From: Brevibacillus ruminantium
Lineage (GTDB): Bacteria > Bacillota > Bacilli > Brevibacillales > Brevibacillaceae
Direction: 5' to 3'
Assembly (NCBI RefSeq): GCF_023746555.1
Contig: NZ_CP098755.1
Coordinates: 834,001-898,000 of the forward strand
DNA length: 64,000 nt
Shown here: piece after piece, positions 55,560 to 64,000 of the stretch
Position numbering within the stretch: position 1 is the first letter of the stretch
How the letters are laid out: each line of letters opens with the position of its first letter
Position numbers and translations under genes: made by a program
The notes under the pieces: generated by a model
Databases searched by the model: none
What the model was told of the DNA's origin: nothing
The model's input: only the letters and a program-made list of their open reading frames with translations

Positions 55560-57477
55560 GGGGCTGTCTAAAAAGTCCCTAAAAAGTAAAGAAGCTGGGG
55601 GAAAACCGTTTCGTTTTTCCCCCAGCTTCTTTTTTTGCCCTTATTGGTTTGAGGAATGTGGCCAGGCGGATGCCCGCCACTTTCAACAAGTTATGTGCTA
55701 GTGCCACAATTCCGAACTCGACATGCACTTTGTCGAGCCCACGAAGAGAAAATCGGCGGAACGACCGATTGCCCTTGATGTGACCGAACACGCTTTCGAC
55801 CTCGACTTTACGTCGGGCATAGATAGCTGCTTTGTCTTCACATTCAAGGGCTGCTTTTGCCTTTGCTTTCATTTCTTCAAAGATCGTATTCCAATGAACC
55901 TGACGGTTCCCTTTACCTTTGGTACATTGCGATTTGAATGGACACCCTGAACAATCCTCACATTCATAAATTTTGTAACTTTGTTCATGACCAGAGGCGT
56001 TCTTCTTGTTCTGGTATTTCTTAAACGTAACTTTCATTCCATTTGGGCAGATAAAACAATCATCCTTTTCAACATAGACCCAGTTTATTACACTTTTGAT
56101 GTCCCTTTTGGCTTTTCGGGTTTTTTCCTTCAAATAGGTTCCGTAAGGAATGAGGAAATCAAACCGTGGTTCTTTTTCCTCCCCCACCGCATACAGATAG
56201 TTTTCTTCGCTCCCATACCCCGCATCCGCGATGACATTTTTGGGCATGGGCAGCCAGGAAGAAGCCAGCTTCTCTAGATGGGGGATGAAGCAGCGTGTAT
56301 CCGTTGGACGTTGATGAATGGTGTAAAATAGGATAAATTGATTCTCCGTTGCCATCTGTACGTTATAGCCAGGCTTAAGTTGACCGTTTTTCATATGATC
56401 TTCTTTCATCCGCATGAATGTTGCGTCACTATCTGTCTTGGAATAACTATTGCGGTCACCAAAAGTTTCGTTTTGAGCTTTGTATTTGGCAAGCCTTGGT
56501 AGGAAATCTTTACGGATCAGCTTAAGGGATTTCTTCCATGTACTCTGTCTTTTTCGCTTTTCCTTACGGACTTCTGTATTTGTCTCATTTTCCATCTCAT
56601 CTGATAAAACGGCTATGTGGGTTTCCAAGCCAACAGCAATCTCTTCCAATTTGGAGGGGTCTTCCACTGTATCCATCAGGTTATCCGCAAGGATTTCCAA
56701 TTCTTCCTCCTTGGCTGTCTCCTCAATGAGCCGCAAGGTTTCTCGGATCTTCTCCTTCAGTTTTTCCTCGAATCGGATCGTTGATTTTTTCCATACGAAA
56801 GAATACTTGTTGGCATTTGCTTCGATTTTTGTCCCATCCAGAAAGTAATTTTCCATGGTGATATAGTTGGCCTCGATGAGCTTCAAGATCATGGTTTCGT
56901 AAAGTTCATTCATCATCGATTTCATCCGTCTGCCACGAAATTCGTTGATGGTACGGTAGTCTGGTTGTTGCATCGCTGCCAGCCACATGGTGGGAATATT
57001 TTCACGGGTAAGCTGTTCGATACCACGGCAAGAGTACACCTTCTGGGAGTAGCCAAACAGGATGACCTTTAGCATCATCTTAGGGTGGAACGAAGGTCTG
57101 CCACCGCCTGGATAATGAGAAAATAACTTATCATCAGGAATGGCCTCAACCATTTCATCTACCACACGTGCGACATGGTGCACGGGAATAAGTTCCTCGA
57201 TATCGAAGATAACTTGAACCTGACGGTTATTATATGATTTGAATGTAGGAGCGCATTGTCTCTTGGAAACAATATTTTCTACTGTTCCCTCTAGGGGAAG
57301 AGTTAATTGCGTGGTATAATATGGGGGAGTAATCGAAAGATTACACATAAAAATCGTCCTTCCTAAAATGTTGGTGTGGGAACTTTCATTTTACAAGAAG
57401 AGACGATTTTTTTGTGCTTATTTTTGAAAAAAAGGGGCCCCAGGAAGTCAGTTAAAACCGACTTTCTGGACAGCCCC
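55560..57477 (-). mobile_element. IS1182-family element, apparently complete
   Basis: Ends are inverted repeats: GGGGCTGTCTAAAAAGTCCC at 55560 and, from 57477 on the minus strand, GGGGCTGTCCAGAAAGTCGG. The single transposase gene is on the minus strand. Length about 1918 bp. I see no clear target duplication. Confidence 0.9.
55579..57348 (-). CDS. IS1182-family transposase
   Basis: A 589-residue DDE transposase. The N-terminal Tnp_N region includes HHVARVVDEMVEAIPDDKLFSHYPGGGRPSFHPKMMLKVILFGYSQ. First catalytic aspartate in NYFLDGTKIEANANKYSFVWKK, second in KNVIADAGYGSEENY, and the glutamate in RRKVEVESVFGHIKGNRSFRRF. A cysteine-rich zinc-like patch (CEDCSGCPFKSQC) lies before the last part. 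No frameshift seen; it appears active. Confidence 0.95.
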   Translation of the reverse strand: MCNLSITPPYYTTQLTLPLEGTVENIVSKRQCAPTFKSYNNRQVQVIFDIEELIPVHHVARVVDEMVEAIPDDKLFSHYPGGGRPSFHPKMMLKVILFGYSQKVYSCRGIEQLTRENIPTMWLAAMQQPDYRTINEFRGRRMKSMMNELYETMILKLIEANYITMENYFLDGTKIEANANKYSFVWKKSTIRFEEKLKEKIRETLRLIEETAKEEELEILADNLMDTVEDPSKLEEIAVGLETHIAVLSDEMENETNTEVRKEKRKRQSTWKKSLKLIRKDFLPRLAKYKAQNETFGDRNSYSKTDSDATFMRMKEDHMKNGQLKPGYNVQMATENQFILFYTIHQRPTDTRCFIPHLEKLASSWLPMPKNVIADAGYGSEENYLYAVGEEKEPRFDFLIPYGTYLKEKTRKAKRDIKSVINWVYVEKDDCFICPNGMKVTFKKYQNKKNASGHEQSYKIYECEDCSGCPFKSQCTKGKGNRQVHWNTIFEEMKAKAKAALECEDKAAIYARRKVEVESVFGHIKGNRSFRRFSLRGLDKVHVEFGIVALAHNLLKVAGIRLATFLKPIRAKKEAGGKTKRFSPSFFTF

Positions 57478-57589
57478 ATCTTTTTATGCCCGGACACAAA
57501 AAATGAACCGTTTCGAATCTCGTGACAATATAGAGGTGAAGAGATATTTAGAAAGGAGGCTTTCGTAATGGTGAAAGGGGAGAAGTTTT

Positions 57590-58129
57590 TTGGAAAGTTC
57601 AGATTTGAGCGAGCTTGTGACGCTGCATGGTAATGCGATCTATGGATTTTGTCATAAACTCGCGAAAAACAAGTCCGATACCGATGACCTCTATCAGGAA
57701 ACCTTTCTCAGAGCGATGGAATTGCGCCATAAAATCGATAAAAACAATAATCCGAAAGGGTTTCTCATCTCGATTGCCATCGGACTATGGAAAAACAAGC
57801 GCCGTAAATTTGCCTGGCGGCTAAGAATCGCTCCCATCCAGGAGATGAAAGAAGATGTGGAAAGCGACCACCTTTTCAGGGATGAATCAACACCCGAGGA
57901 CATTCTTTTATCCAATGAGCGCTGTGTGAAGATCGCAGCCGCAACAGATGCCTTGAACGATAAATTGAAAATACCTCTGTATATGTACTACACGGCGGAA
58001 ATGTCCATAGAAGAGATAGCCTCAGCCTTGAAGATTCCTCCGGGAACGGTGAAAAGCAGGCTTTTCCAGGCGCGAAAAGCCTTGCGAAATACTTTGGAGT
58101 TGGAGGTGGATCAAGATGCACGATTCTGA
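57590..58129 (+). CDS. ECF-type RNA polymerase sigma factor
   Basis: A 179-residue sigma factor. Region 2 has VTLHGNAIYGFCHKLAKNKSDTDDLYQETFLRAME, region 4 has YMYYTAEMSIEEIASALKIPPGTVKSRLFQARKALRN. The only in-frame start with a suitable site is TTG 57590, after GGGGAG (57577-57582). It overlaps its anti-sigma factor by 14 bp, the usual sign of a coupled pair. Confidence 0.9.
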   Translation: MESSDLSELVTLHGNAIYGFCHKLAKNKSDTDDLYQETFLRAMELRHKIDKNNNPKGFLISIAIGLWKNKRRKFAWRLRIAPIQEMKEDVESDHLFRDESTPEDILLSNERCVKIAAATDALNDKLKIPLYMYYTAEMSIEEIASALKIPPGTVKSRLFQARKALRNTLELEVDQDARF

Positions 58130-59231
58130 GCAATTTGACCGTCTGCTCAAGAAAGCTCTTTCTTCAACGATAGAGCCCGATGCAGAGCTAAATCAAAAAA
58201 TATTGAACCAGTTAAAGGAGAATGATACTATGAAGCCGGTATACAAAAAAAGGATATCTGTTGCATTGATTGCTTCAACCGTTGCTTTAACCATGTCGAT
58301 AACGGCAGTAGCCGCCTGGCAGTATTTAAGTCCAAAACAGGTGGTCGAGCAACTCGGAGACCAAAAGCTTGCCAAAGCGTTTGAACAAAAAAACGCAGTG
58401 AAAATAAATGAATCTGTTGTTTCAGGACCATACGTGTTCACTTTGCTGGGCATCGTATCAGGCGAAAATATCAGCAACTTTGCAGACGACGTGAACGATC
58501 TCTACCCGAATAAAACCTACGCTGTCGTCTCCATTTCCAAAAAAGATGGCAGCAAAATGCCGGATACGCAGGATGAAGCGTATGGGCAAGAGCCGTTTTT
58601 TGTCACTCCTCTCATTAAGGGGCAAAAGCCTTGGCAGGTTAACATTGCTACCTTGAATGGCGGTTACAGGGAGTTTACCAAGGATGGCGTCATGTACAGG
58701 CTGATTGAATGCGACGGGGTGGAAATGTTTGCCGACAGAGGACTTTATCTTGGCATTAATACCGGCACCTTCTTTGATGTCAATGCGTTTCATTACAACG
58801 AAGAAACCGGCGAAATCGGTCGTAATGCCAATTATGAAGGAGCAAACGCACTTTTCAACCTGCCTCTCGATGCCCAAAAGGCTGATCATGAGAAAGCGGA
58901 CAAATATTTGAAAGAATTGTTCCAAAAATTTGAGGCTGATTCCGATGCTAACGGAGAACTAGAGGCCGAGTTGAACAAGGAGATCGAGGAGATCGAAAAA
59001 CACGGGGTTGTCATTCCCGAGTCCGTAAAAAAAGTTACGCTGGATAAAAAAGGCATGGCGCACTATGAATATGACGGTTACGAGGCAAACGTTTTCTTGG
59101 ACCCGAAAGAGTGGAAAGTGGGAGAGTATAAAACGATAAGCGTATCGGAAGGAAAGGACGGAAAATCAGCTCTTCAATTCTCAAAAGATGCTGAGGGGGC
59201 ATTTACCGGCCGGGTAGTCATATTGAAATAG
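58116..59231 (+). CDS. DUF4179-like anti-sigma factor
   Basis: A 371-residue membrane protein that should hold the upstream ECF factor inactive. The cytoplasmic N-terminus (MHDSEQFDRLLKKALSSTIEPDAELNQKILNQL) is followed by one membrane helix (about 47-67, ISVALIASTVALTMSITAVAAW) and an extracytoplasmic domain of about 300 residues that matches the DUF4179 type. A coiled stretch (DANGELEAELNKEIEEIEKHG) lies near 270-295. It starts inside the sigma gene; the stress signal sensed is unknown. Confidence 0.82.
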   Translation: MHDSEQFDRLLKKALSSTIEPDAELNQKILNQLKENDTMKPVYKKRISVALIASTVALTMSITAVAAWQYLSPKQVVEQLGDQKLAKAFEQKNAVKINESVVSGPYVFTLLGIVSGENISNFADDVNDLYPNKTYAVVSISKKDGSKMPDTQDEAYGQEPFFVTPLIKGQKPWQVNIATLNGGYREFTKDGVMYRLIECDGVEMFADRGLYLGINTGTFFDVNAFHYNEETGEIGRNANYEGANALFNLPLDAQKADHEKADKYLKELFQKFEADSDANGELEAELNKEIEEIEKHGVVIPESVKKVTLDKKGMAHYEYDGYEANVFLDPKEWKVGEYKTISVSEGKDGKSALQFSKDAEGAFTGRVVILK

Positions 59232-59265
59232 TTCACTGAACCAACGTGTAAAGATGGATAGAAAG

Positions 59266-59297
59266 AAGGGGCTAGCCGATTGTAGGCGATGCCCCTT
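59266..59297. terminator. Bidirectional terminator between anti-sigma and lipoprotein genes
   Basis: AAGGGGC (59266-59272) with GCCCCTT (59291-59297), enclosing GCC/GGC, followed on the plus strand by T residues. It overlaps the last codon of the minus-strand lipoprotein gene. Confidence 0.75.
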
Positions 59298-59895
59298 TTT
59301 CCACATCCTCATTTTCCAGCTCGTGATCAAATAAAGGGACGAGGGATTCCATTACCGTTTCAAACTCTTTTGTCTCAAACGGTTTTGCAGAGCTGATGCT
59401 AATCGTAATCCCGTCTCTTACAGTGAATAAAAGCAGGGGAGTGTCGTCTGCATACACCCAGTTGAACTCGCCCCGATCGCTTTTTACGATTCTCTCTGCA
59501 TTCCCGCTATCTGGTGTTATTTCTTTCCTGGATTGCCGCAGGCTAAAATGCGGGTAAGTAATTTTGAGCGTGTCCGTTTCTTCATCCACAGACACAACAT
59601 CGTCGGTAGCAATGCCTTCTGTCGGGATAAAGGGATTCTCAATTCCATGCTTTTTTGCGACCATTTGGATCTCGCGCAAGTCTTGCAATGTATAACGCAA
59701 GTCGTTCACATATGACGTGGGATCTGAGGTCGATGCCTCTACAAACGGCCTCAATGCTTCATGAATATCTTCTTTTTGAAGGCCTTTCTCTGTGGAAGAG
59801 TTCCCAATCGGTGAGTTTGCCGTTTGCGAAGAATCTGTATGTTGGCATCCCGTAATTGCAGTACAAAGCAATAATGCGAAAAAGAAAATTCTCAT
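59272..59895 (-). CDS. Small lipoprotein of unknown function
   Basis: A 207-residue exported protein. The N-terminus is a short signal peptide with lipobox ITGC and anchor Cys17 (LLLCTAITGCQHTDSS). A low-complexity linker precedes the mature domain, which has no motif I recognise (DLREIQMVAKKHGIENPFIPTEG...). GGAGG lies upstream of the ATG. Convergent with the anti-sigma gene. Could be a sporulation or surface protein; unassigned. Confidence 0.75.
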   Translation of the reverse strand: MRIFFFALLLCTAITGCQHTDSSQTANSPIGNSSTEKGLQKEDIHEALRPFVEASTSDPTSYVNDLRYTLQDLREIQMVAKKHGIENPFIPTEGIATDDVVSVDEETDTLKITYPHFSLRQSRKEITPDSGNAERIVKSDRGEFNWVYADDTPLLLFTVRDGITISISSAKPFETKEFETVMESLVPLFDHELENEDVEKGASPTIG

Positions 59896-59995
59896 GAAGT
59901 AACCTCCTTCATTTCCATTCTTTTGTAAGGACGAAATGACAGAGGAGGTTGTTACAGTTTTTTCCGTATGGACATGGGCATGCAGCCATCAGCCA

Positions 59996-61120
59996 TTACC
60001 GCTTCCCGATGGCACCCTCCACCAGATAATGGTCCAAATCGATATCGACTTCGTGCCCAATAGCCAGCTTTGCTAGCTGCCAGCCGATATACGGCCCCAT
60101 CGTCAGACCTGATGCGCCAAGTCCATTGGCAACGAAAATTCTTTCCCAACCGGGCAACGGGCCGATGACAGGGAGAAATCCTGGGGTGAAGGGACGAAAC
60201 CCTACTCTTGCTTCCAGAAACGTGCTATGGGCCAAATCAGGGGCAAATTCCAGCGCTTTATTGAAAACTTCCTGCAGGCCGCCAGCCGTTATCCGGGTGT
60301 CGAAACCTTCGATATCATTCTCGTGCGTTGCGCCGATGACGATTCGGTTATGATTGAATGCCAACAAATACTGATCACTCGGCGGCATCACGACCGGCCA
60401 GTTGTTGGTGCCTGCATCCGGCAATTCCAGATGAACAATTTGCGCCTTTTGATACGACACCTGAAACTCGATGCCTAGAGGCTGCAACAATGGATGGGCC
60501 CACGCGCCGGCACAAACAATAACAGCGTCTGCATCGATGGATTCCCCATTTACACTGACTCCTGTCACACATGCCCCGTCATATCGAAGAGTGGCTTCAC
60601 CGCTGAGAAATACAGCACCCTTTTTGACAGCGGCCCGCACGAGAGCATCCCTCAGGGCACGACCGTCCACTCGGGCCGCACCGCTTATATGTACAGCCGC
60701 AAAGCCATCGGAAAGCGGAGGAAACAGACGCTTCGCTTCGCTTGGGCCGAGCTGGGTGATGTCTCCGATTTCCGGGGCATCCTCCTTGCGTTTTTGCGCC
60801 CGCTTTTCCAGTTCGGTCAGCTTTTCTCGATTCGTATGGATACTGAGTGCGCCAACACGGGCATAACCGGTTTGCGTTTCTCCATCGTGTTCAAGTTCTT
60901 TAATCAAAGATGGATAAAAAAGCGCCCCCTCCTTGGCGAGTTTATACCATGCCTGATTGCGTCTTTGCGATATCCAGGGACAAATAATGCCGGCAGCGGC
61001 ATCTGTGGCCTGTCCTTTATCTCCCCGGTCCACCATGATCACTTTTGTTCCGCTTTTTGCCAATTGGTAGGCCGTAGAAGCTCCCAGTATCCCGGCGCCA
61101 ATTACAACATAGGTTTGCAT
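59996..61120 (-). CDS. FAD-dependent D-amino-acid-oxidase-like oxidoreductase
   Basis: A 374-residue flavoenzyme of the DAO superfamily (PF01266). The Rossmann dinucleotide motif is VVIGAGILGASTAYQLAKSG, followed by VIMVDRGDKG and TDAAAGIICPW. A C-terminal ATG motif (VGFRPFTPGFLPVIGPLPGWERIFVANGLGASGLTMGPYIGWQLAKL) closes it. Members oxidise glycine, sarcosine, D-amino acids or imino acids with FAD. Its start is preceded by AAGGGTG. D-amino acid oxidation would fit the peptide operon, but they are 28 kb apart and no direct link is shown. Confidence 0.88.
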   Translation of the reverse strand: MQTYVVIGAGILGASTAYQLAKSGTKVIMVDRGDKGQATDAAAGIICPWISQRRNQAWYKLAKEGALFYPSLIKELEHDGETQTGYARVGALSIHTNREKLTELEKRAQKRKEDAPEIGDITQLGPSEAKRLFPPLSDGFAAVHISGAARVDGRALRDALVRAAVKKGAVFLSGEATLRYDGACVTGVSVNGESIDADAVIVCAGAWAHPLLQPLGIEFQVSYQKAQIVHLELPDAGTNNWPVVMPPSDQYLLAFNHNRIVIGATHENDIEGFDTRITAGGLQEVFNKALEFAPDLAHSTFLEARVGFRPFTPGFLPVIGPLPGWERIFVANGLGASGLTMGPYIGWQLAKLAIGHEVDIDLDHYLVEGAIGKR

Positions 61121-61357
61121 GTTTCCGCACCCTTTTCGTTTTTCTGTCTCAATATGTCATTATTGCACACTTTGGTCATGCGATGTACATGCGGTGAAAG
61201 GATTGGGGGGCAGGAACGGGAATGGTAACATCAACATCCGGGACTGGGACCAGCCGGTAGAGCAATTGTTACCCGCAAGTAGAAAAAACCTCAGTAAATA
61301 TATCCCAAATATGCTACTCTAAATTTCATAGGAAAAAACCGCAGAAGGGGGACGTAC

Positions 61358-62218
61358 GTGAGAAGTGAGAAAGAAATGCTTGATCTGATCCTGGGAGTGG
61401 CGCAGAAGGATGAACGCGTTCGCGCCGTGTATATGAACGGCTCGCGTACCAATCCCCATGCGCCCAAAGATATTCTCCGGGACTATGATATTGTGTACGT
61501 CGTGACCGAGACGTCTTCCTTTCTGGAGGAGGAAAACTGGATACATGTATTTGGGGAACTGCTGATGATGCAGGAGCCTGATAAAAATGACCGGGCGATC
61601 GGAATGGATATGGATTTTACCCGATCCTACACGTATCTCATGCTCTTTACAGATGGAAACCGCATCGATCTTCGCATCGAGACAAAAGAATCGATGCTGG
61701 AAAGATATGCGCATGATACATTGACGATGCCGCTGCTGGATAAAGACAATTGTCTGCCAGCCCTGCCTGCACCCACAAACACCGATTATTGGGTGAAAAA
61801 GCCCACAGAGCCATTATATCTGGGGTGTTGCAATGAATTTTGGTGGTGCCTGCAAAATGTGGCGAAGGGAATTTGGCGAGATGAATTACCGTATGCAAAA
61901 CAGATGTTTGAGCAAGTGATCCGGCCTCGTCTGCATGAAATGATTGCGTGGTGGGTGGGCATCCAAAATGATTTTCAGGTCTCTCTGGGCAAAATGGAAA
62001 AATACATGAAAGCATACCTTCCCGAAACCTATTGGGAGATGTATAAACAAACCTATTCAGACAGCGATTACGAGAATATGTGGAATTCCGTACGGACAGC
62101 ATGTGAACTGTTTCGGATTCTTGCCAAAGATGTGGCTGCGCATTTTCGGTATCCATACAACATCCAGGACGATACGAATATGACGAAGTATCTTACGCAT
62201 ATTAGGGATTTACCTTGA
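61358..62218 (+). CDS. aadK: Aminoglycoside 6-adenylyltransferase-like, ANT(6)
   Basis: A 286-residue protein of the ANT(6) family, which adenylylates streptomycin. The nucleotidyltransferase active site is GSRTNPHA with D42-Y-D44 as metal ligands, and residues such as DMDFTRSYTYLMLFTDGNRIDLR supply the third acid. The C-terminal part reads FWWCLQNVAKGIWRDELPYAK, a family signature. The GTG start at 61358 has AAGGGGG upstream. The length matches AadK-type chromosomal enzymes. Resistance was not tested; sequence similarity only. Confidence 0.88.
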   Translation: MRSEKEMLDLILGVAQKDERVRAVYMNGSRTNPHAPKDILRDYDIVYVVTETSSFLEEENWIHVFGELLMMQEPDKNDRAIGMDMDFTRSYTYLMLFTDGNRIDLRIETKESMLERYAHDTLTMPLLDKDNCLPALPAPTNTDYWVKKPTEPLYLGCCNEFWWCLQNVAKGIWRDELPYAKQMFEQVIRPRLHEMIAWWVGIQNDFQVSLGKMEKYMKAYLPETYWEMYKQTYSDSDYENMWNSVRTACELFRILAKDVAAHFRYPYNIQDDTNMTKYLTHIRDLP

Positions 62219-62260
62219 AGCCCAAGCAGAACGAGCTTGGGCTTCATTATTATTGTTTTT
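62217..62260 (+). terminator. Rho-independent terminator overlapping aadK stop
   Basis: GAAGCCCAAGC (62217-62227) and its complement GCTTGGGCTTC (62235-62245), followed by T-rich DNA. Confidence 0.9.
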
Positions 62261-62331
62261 GGATCATATTCAAGCTAGCGGATCAGTAAACCTGATGTAA
62301 ACCTGTCCCACTGATCCAACATTCTCCCGTT

Positions 62332-62520
62332 CTCGCAGAAAAATTGGCGAGAGAGCAACGGATCTTATCGAGAAGAAAGAAAGGTGGCCCAAATTGGCAT
62401 AAGCAACGGGTGAAAGTTGCCGGTGTTCACGAGAAAATCTCCCATGCTCGTAAGGACTGGACTACTTGCATAAAATCTCCACCGAGATCATCAAAAACTA
62501 CGATGTAAGCAAAAGTTTGG
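62332..62520 (+). pseudogene. TnpB (IS200/IS605 family) remnant, frameshifted
   Basis: Plus-strand translation gives LAREQRILSRRKKGGPNWHKQRVKVAGVHEKISHARKDW, the highly conserved helical segment of TnpB, then loses frame; the next frame continues LHKISTEIIKNYDV. No RuvC or zinc-finger parts remain. A short relic of an IS200/IS605-type gene. Confidence 0.75.
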
Positions 62521-62617
62521 ATAGATATTTTGTCGTAACAAGCTGGAAGATGCTGATTCCAAAGTCCTTGAGGATACATATATACATATAAAGATTTCTT
62601 CTGTCAAAACGAAGGGG

Positions 62618-63265
62618 GTGGTTCCTATCGTTGGAAATGTGCAGCCATCTAGCCGAGCAAGACCAGCCGCATCGTCAGGACGTATTCGCTTCGCCGGTCT
62701 GGCCTGCCTCATGGGCGGAGTGCTATGGGCGGTGCTTGTTGTTGTCGAACACTTGCAGGTATCAGTAGCATCTATCGTCACCGATTTGCTGATCCCTGTT
62801 CCGATGTTGCTTGGCATGGCGTGCGGGCCGCTAAGTCTGTTCGCACTTCGCGCCAGCGGGAGCAGCCGGATGAGGTGGGGCGGACACATTGGTACGTCTA
62901 TCAGCCTGCTGGGGATATGTTCTTATTTGGCAGCGGCATTGTCAAAGTACGTTGTCGGGTATGAACTGGAGTTCTTTTATCCCGCAGGTGCATTACTGGT
63001 TGGAGTCGGCATGCTGACTCTCGGGATCGTGGTGTTCGTTGCGCGATCGCTGACAGGATGGCGGCGGATGGCTCCCCTTTTCGTTGGGCTGTACTACGTA
63101 GCGATGATCCCGTTCCAAATCGTGTTCTTTATTATCCCGAGCGGGGAGCCCTCGCCAATACTGCTCGGGTTCTGGAGCGTCGCATGGATTCTGTTCGGAT
63201 ATGCCATTTGGTCAAGTGCTCCTTCCGTCGAACGTTACGCATCGCGGGAGGACACTACCGTTTAA
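62618..63265 (+). CDS. Small integral membrane protein of unknown function
   Basis: A 215-residue protein with about six predicted membrane helices (for example LMGGVLWAVLVVVEHLQV, MLLGMACGPLSLFALRA, LLGICSYLAAALS, LFVGLYYVAMIPFQIVFFII, LLGFWSVAWILFGYAIW). The start is uncertain: GTG 62618 directly abuts its GGGGG site, so another GTG at 62639 is possible. No family recognised. Ends at 63265, 70 bp before a terminator. Confidence 0.65.
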   Translation: MVPIVGNVQPSSRARPAASSGRIRFAGLACLMGGVLWAVLVVVEHLQVSVASIVTDLLIPVPMLLGMACGPLSLFALRASGSSRMRWGGHIGTSISLLGICSYLAAALSKYVVGYELEFFYPAGALLVGVGMLTLGIVVFVARSLTGWRRMAPLFVGLYYVAMIPFQIVFFIIPSGEPSPILLGFWSVAWILFGYAIWSSAPSVERYASREDTTV

Positions 63266-63335
63266 ATGGGAACAGCGAGGGTGTAAGCAGATTGCTGCCG
63301 AAACCAAAACGGCAATAAACCAAAAGCAGGAAACG

Positions 63336-63380
63336 GCGGTGCAGGGATAACCCCCATGCACCGCAATTTCTTCTTTTTCC
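63336..63380 (+). terminator. Rho-independent terminator before tcyP
   Basis: GCGGTGCA (63336-63343) with TGCACCGC (63357-63364), enclosing GGG/CCC, then a pyrimidine-rich tail containing TTCTTTTT. Confidence 0.75.
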
Positions 63381-63400
63381 CCCCAAAGCATAATTCATAC

Positions 63401-63430
63401 TTGACCTGTAGGTATTGTCAGTAATATAGT
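63401..63430 (+). promoter_or_regulatory. Sigma-A promoter of tcyP
   Basis: TTGACC (63401-63406), 18-bp spacer, TATAGT (63425-63430). It lies 55 bp before the GTG start. Confidence 0.6.
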
Positions 63431-63484
63431 ATGTGTATTCTCATTTGCGAAAACCGATTTCCAATCGGAATGGAGGGAAATAAA

Positions 63485-64000
63485 GTGTCTGCATTATGGA
63501 CGATTGTTAACATCGTGATCATGCTTGTCATCATTGCTGGATTGTTCTTTATGCAAAAGAAACACATTTCGTTTTCCAAGCGGGTGTTTGTAGGTTTGGG
63601 TGTAGGTATTTTATTTGGACTCATCCTTCAATGGATTTATGGAACAAAATCCGATATCCTAAAAACCACCTTAGACTGGTACAACATCGTCGGAAAAGGA
63701 TATGTCAAACTGCTGCAAATGATTGTCATGCCTCTGGTTTTTATCTCGATTGTCTCTGCTTTTACCAAAATGAAATTATCCAATAATATCGGGAAAATCA
63801 GTAGCCTCATCATTGGTTTGCTGGTGGGGACGACTGCCGTTGCTGCTGCGATCGGAATAGCGTCCACGTTGGCATTTCATCTGGATGGTACCCAGTTCCA
63901 GCAAGGCGATGCAGAAACAGCACGAATCGGTCAGGTCGAGCAACGTTTGGGCGAGATCCAGAACATGACGCTGCCGCAAAAGGTACTGGAGCTCTTGCCA
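63485..64000 (+). CDS. tcyP: L-cystine symporter TcyP-type (partial at window edge)
   Basis: The first 172 residues of a sodium/dicarboxylate-type symporter. The N-terminus (ALWTIVNIVIMLVIIAGLFFMQKKHISFSKRVFVGLG) and the block LLQMIVMPLVFISIVSAFTKMKLSNNIGKISSL match TcyP from Bacillus species, including the QQGDAETARIGQVEQRLGEIQ loop. Start is GTG 63485, 7 nt after GGAGGG (63472-63477). The rest is outside the window. Confidence 0.85.
   Translation, partial: MSALWTIVNIVIMLVIIAGLFFMQKKHISFSKRVFVGLGVGILFGLILQWIYGTKSDILKTTLDWYNIVGKGYVKLLQMIVMPLVFISIVSAFTKMKLSNNIGKISSLIIGLLVGTTAVAAAIGIASTLAFHLDGTQFQQGDAETARIGQVEQRLGEIQNMTLPQKVLELLP

Overview
The window looks like the chromosome of a spore-former-type Bacillota in the order Bacillales. 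A Brevibacillus- or Paenibacillus-like organism is my inference from the SLH-domain surface protein, the rifampin phosphotransferase, a TcyP-type cystine carrier, an ANT(6)-type enzyme and strong GGAGG ribosome binding sites. I cannot name the species from sequence alone. Base composition shifts sharply: the 5.9-15.2 kb segment is AT-rich and looks foreign, while the 16-33 kb and 38-49 kb segments are GC-richer and look like resident DNA.

Region 1 (1-5.3 kb) is mobile. An IS3-family element on the minus strand, cut by the window edge, carries a second complete insertion sequence (929-2604) inside its orfA. It is followed by a tiny SHOCT-like gene and a large serine recombinase of the kind that moves integrative elements. 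Region 2 (5.3-16.0 kb) is a decaying defence island. It holds an intact 1133-residue Mrr-type nuclease/STAND NTPase, an IS256 remnant joined to the 3' end of a type I restriction specificity gene, an intact dGTPase-like HD hydrolase, a PIN-domain nuclease gene split by an IS21-family element with a 5-bp target duplication, and a rotted DUF4272 gene.

Region 3 (16.0-32.9 kb) is the most distinctive part: about 16.6 kb of same-strand, closely packed genes. In order they are two peptide ABC permeases, two ATPases (the first frameshifted), an M29 aminopeptidase, an M19 dipeptidase, an unusual regulator, two peptide-binding lipoproteins, two cytoplasmic beta-lactamase-fold hydrolases, an Ala-Glu-epimerase-like enolase, a GNAT acetyltransferase and a C45 (penicillin acyltransferase-like) N-terminal nucleophile enzyme. 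M19, beta-lactamase-fold and epimerase enzymes commonly act on peptides with D-residues, so I infer import and breakdown of D-amino-acid or otherwise modified peptides such as cell-wall peptides or nonribosomal peptides.

Region 4 (32.9-49.2 kb) begins with the fused debris of a blaI-blaR1 pair. A nucleotidyltransferase, an ABC transporter of the MacB/FtsX type, a very large hybrid histidine kinase with two kinase modules, its SARP-type response regulator, and a 2110-residue surface protein with GLUG repeats, InlB-type repeats and three SLH domains follow. Region 5 (49.2-64 kb) holds small stress and resistance genes: two VOC proteins, a DUF1259 tandem pair, a rifampin phosphotransferase, a WYL regulator, an IS1182-family element, an ECF sigma factor with its anti-sigma factor, a lipoprotein, a D-amino-acid-oxidase-like flavoenzyme, an ANT(6)-type adenylyltransferase, a TnpB remnant, a membrane protein and the start of a cystine symporter gene.
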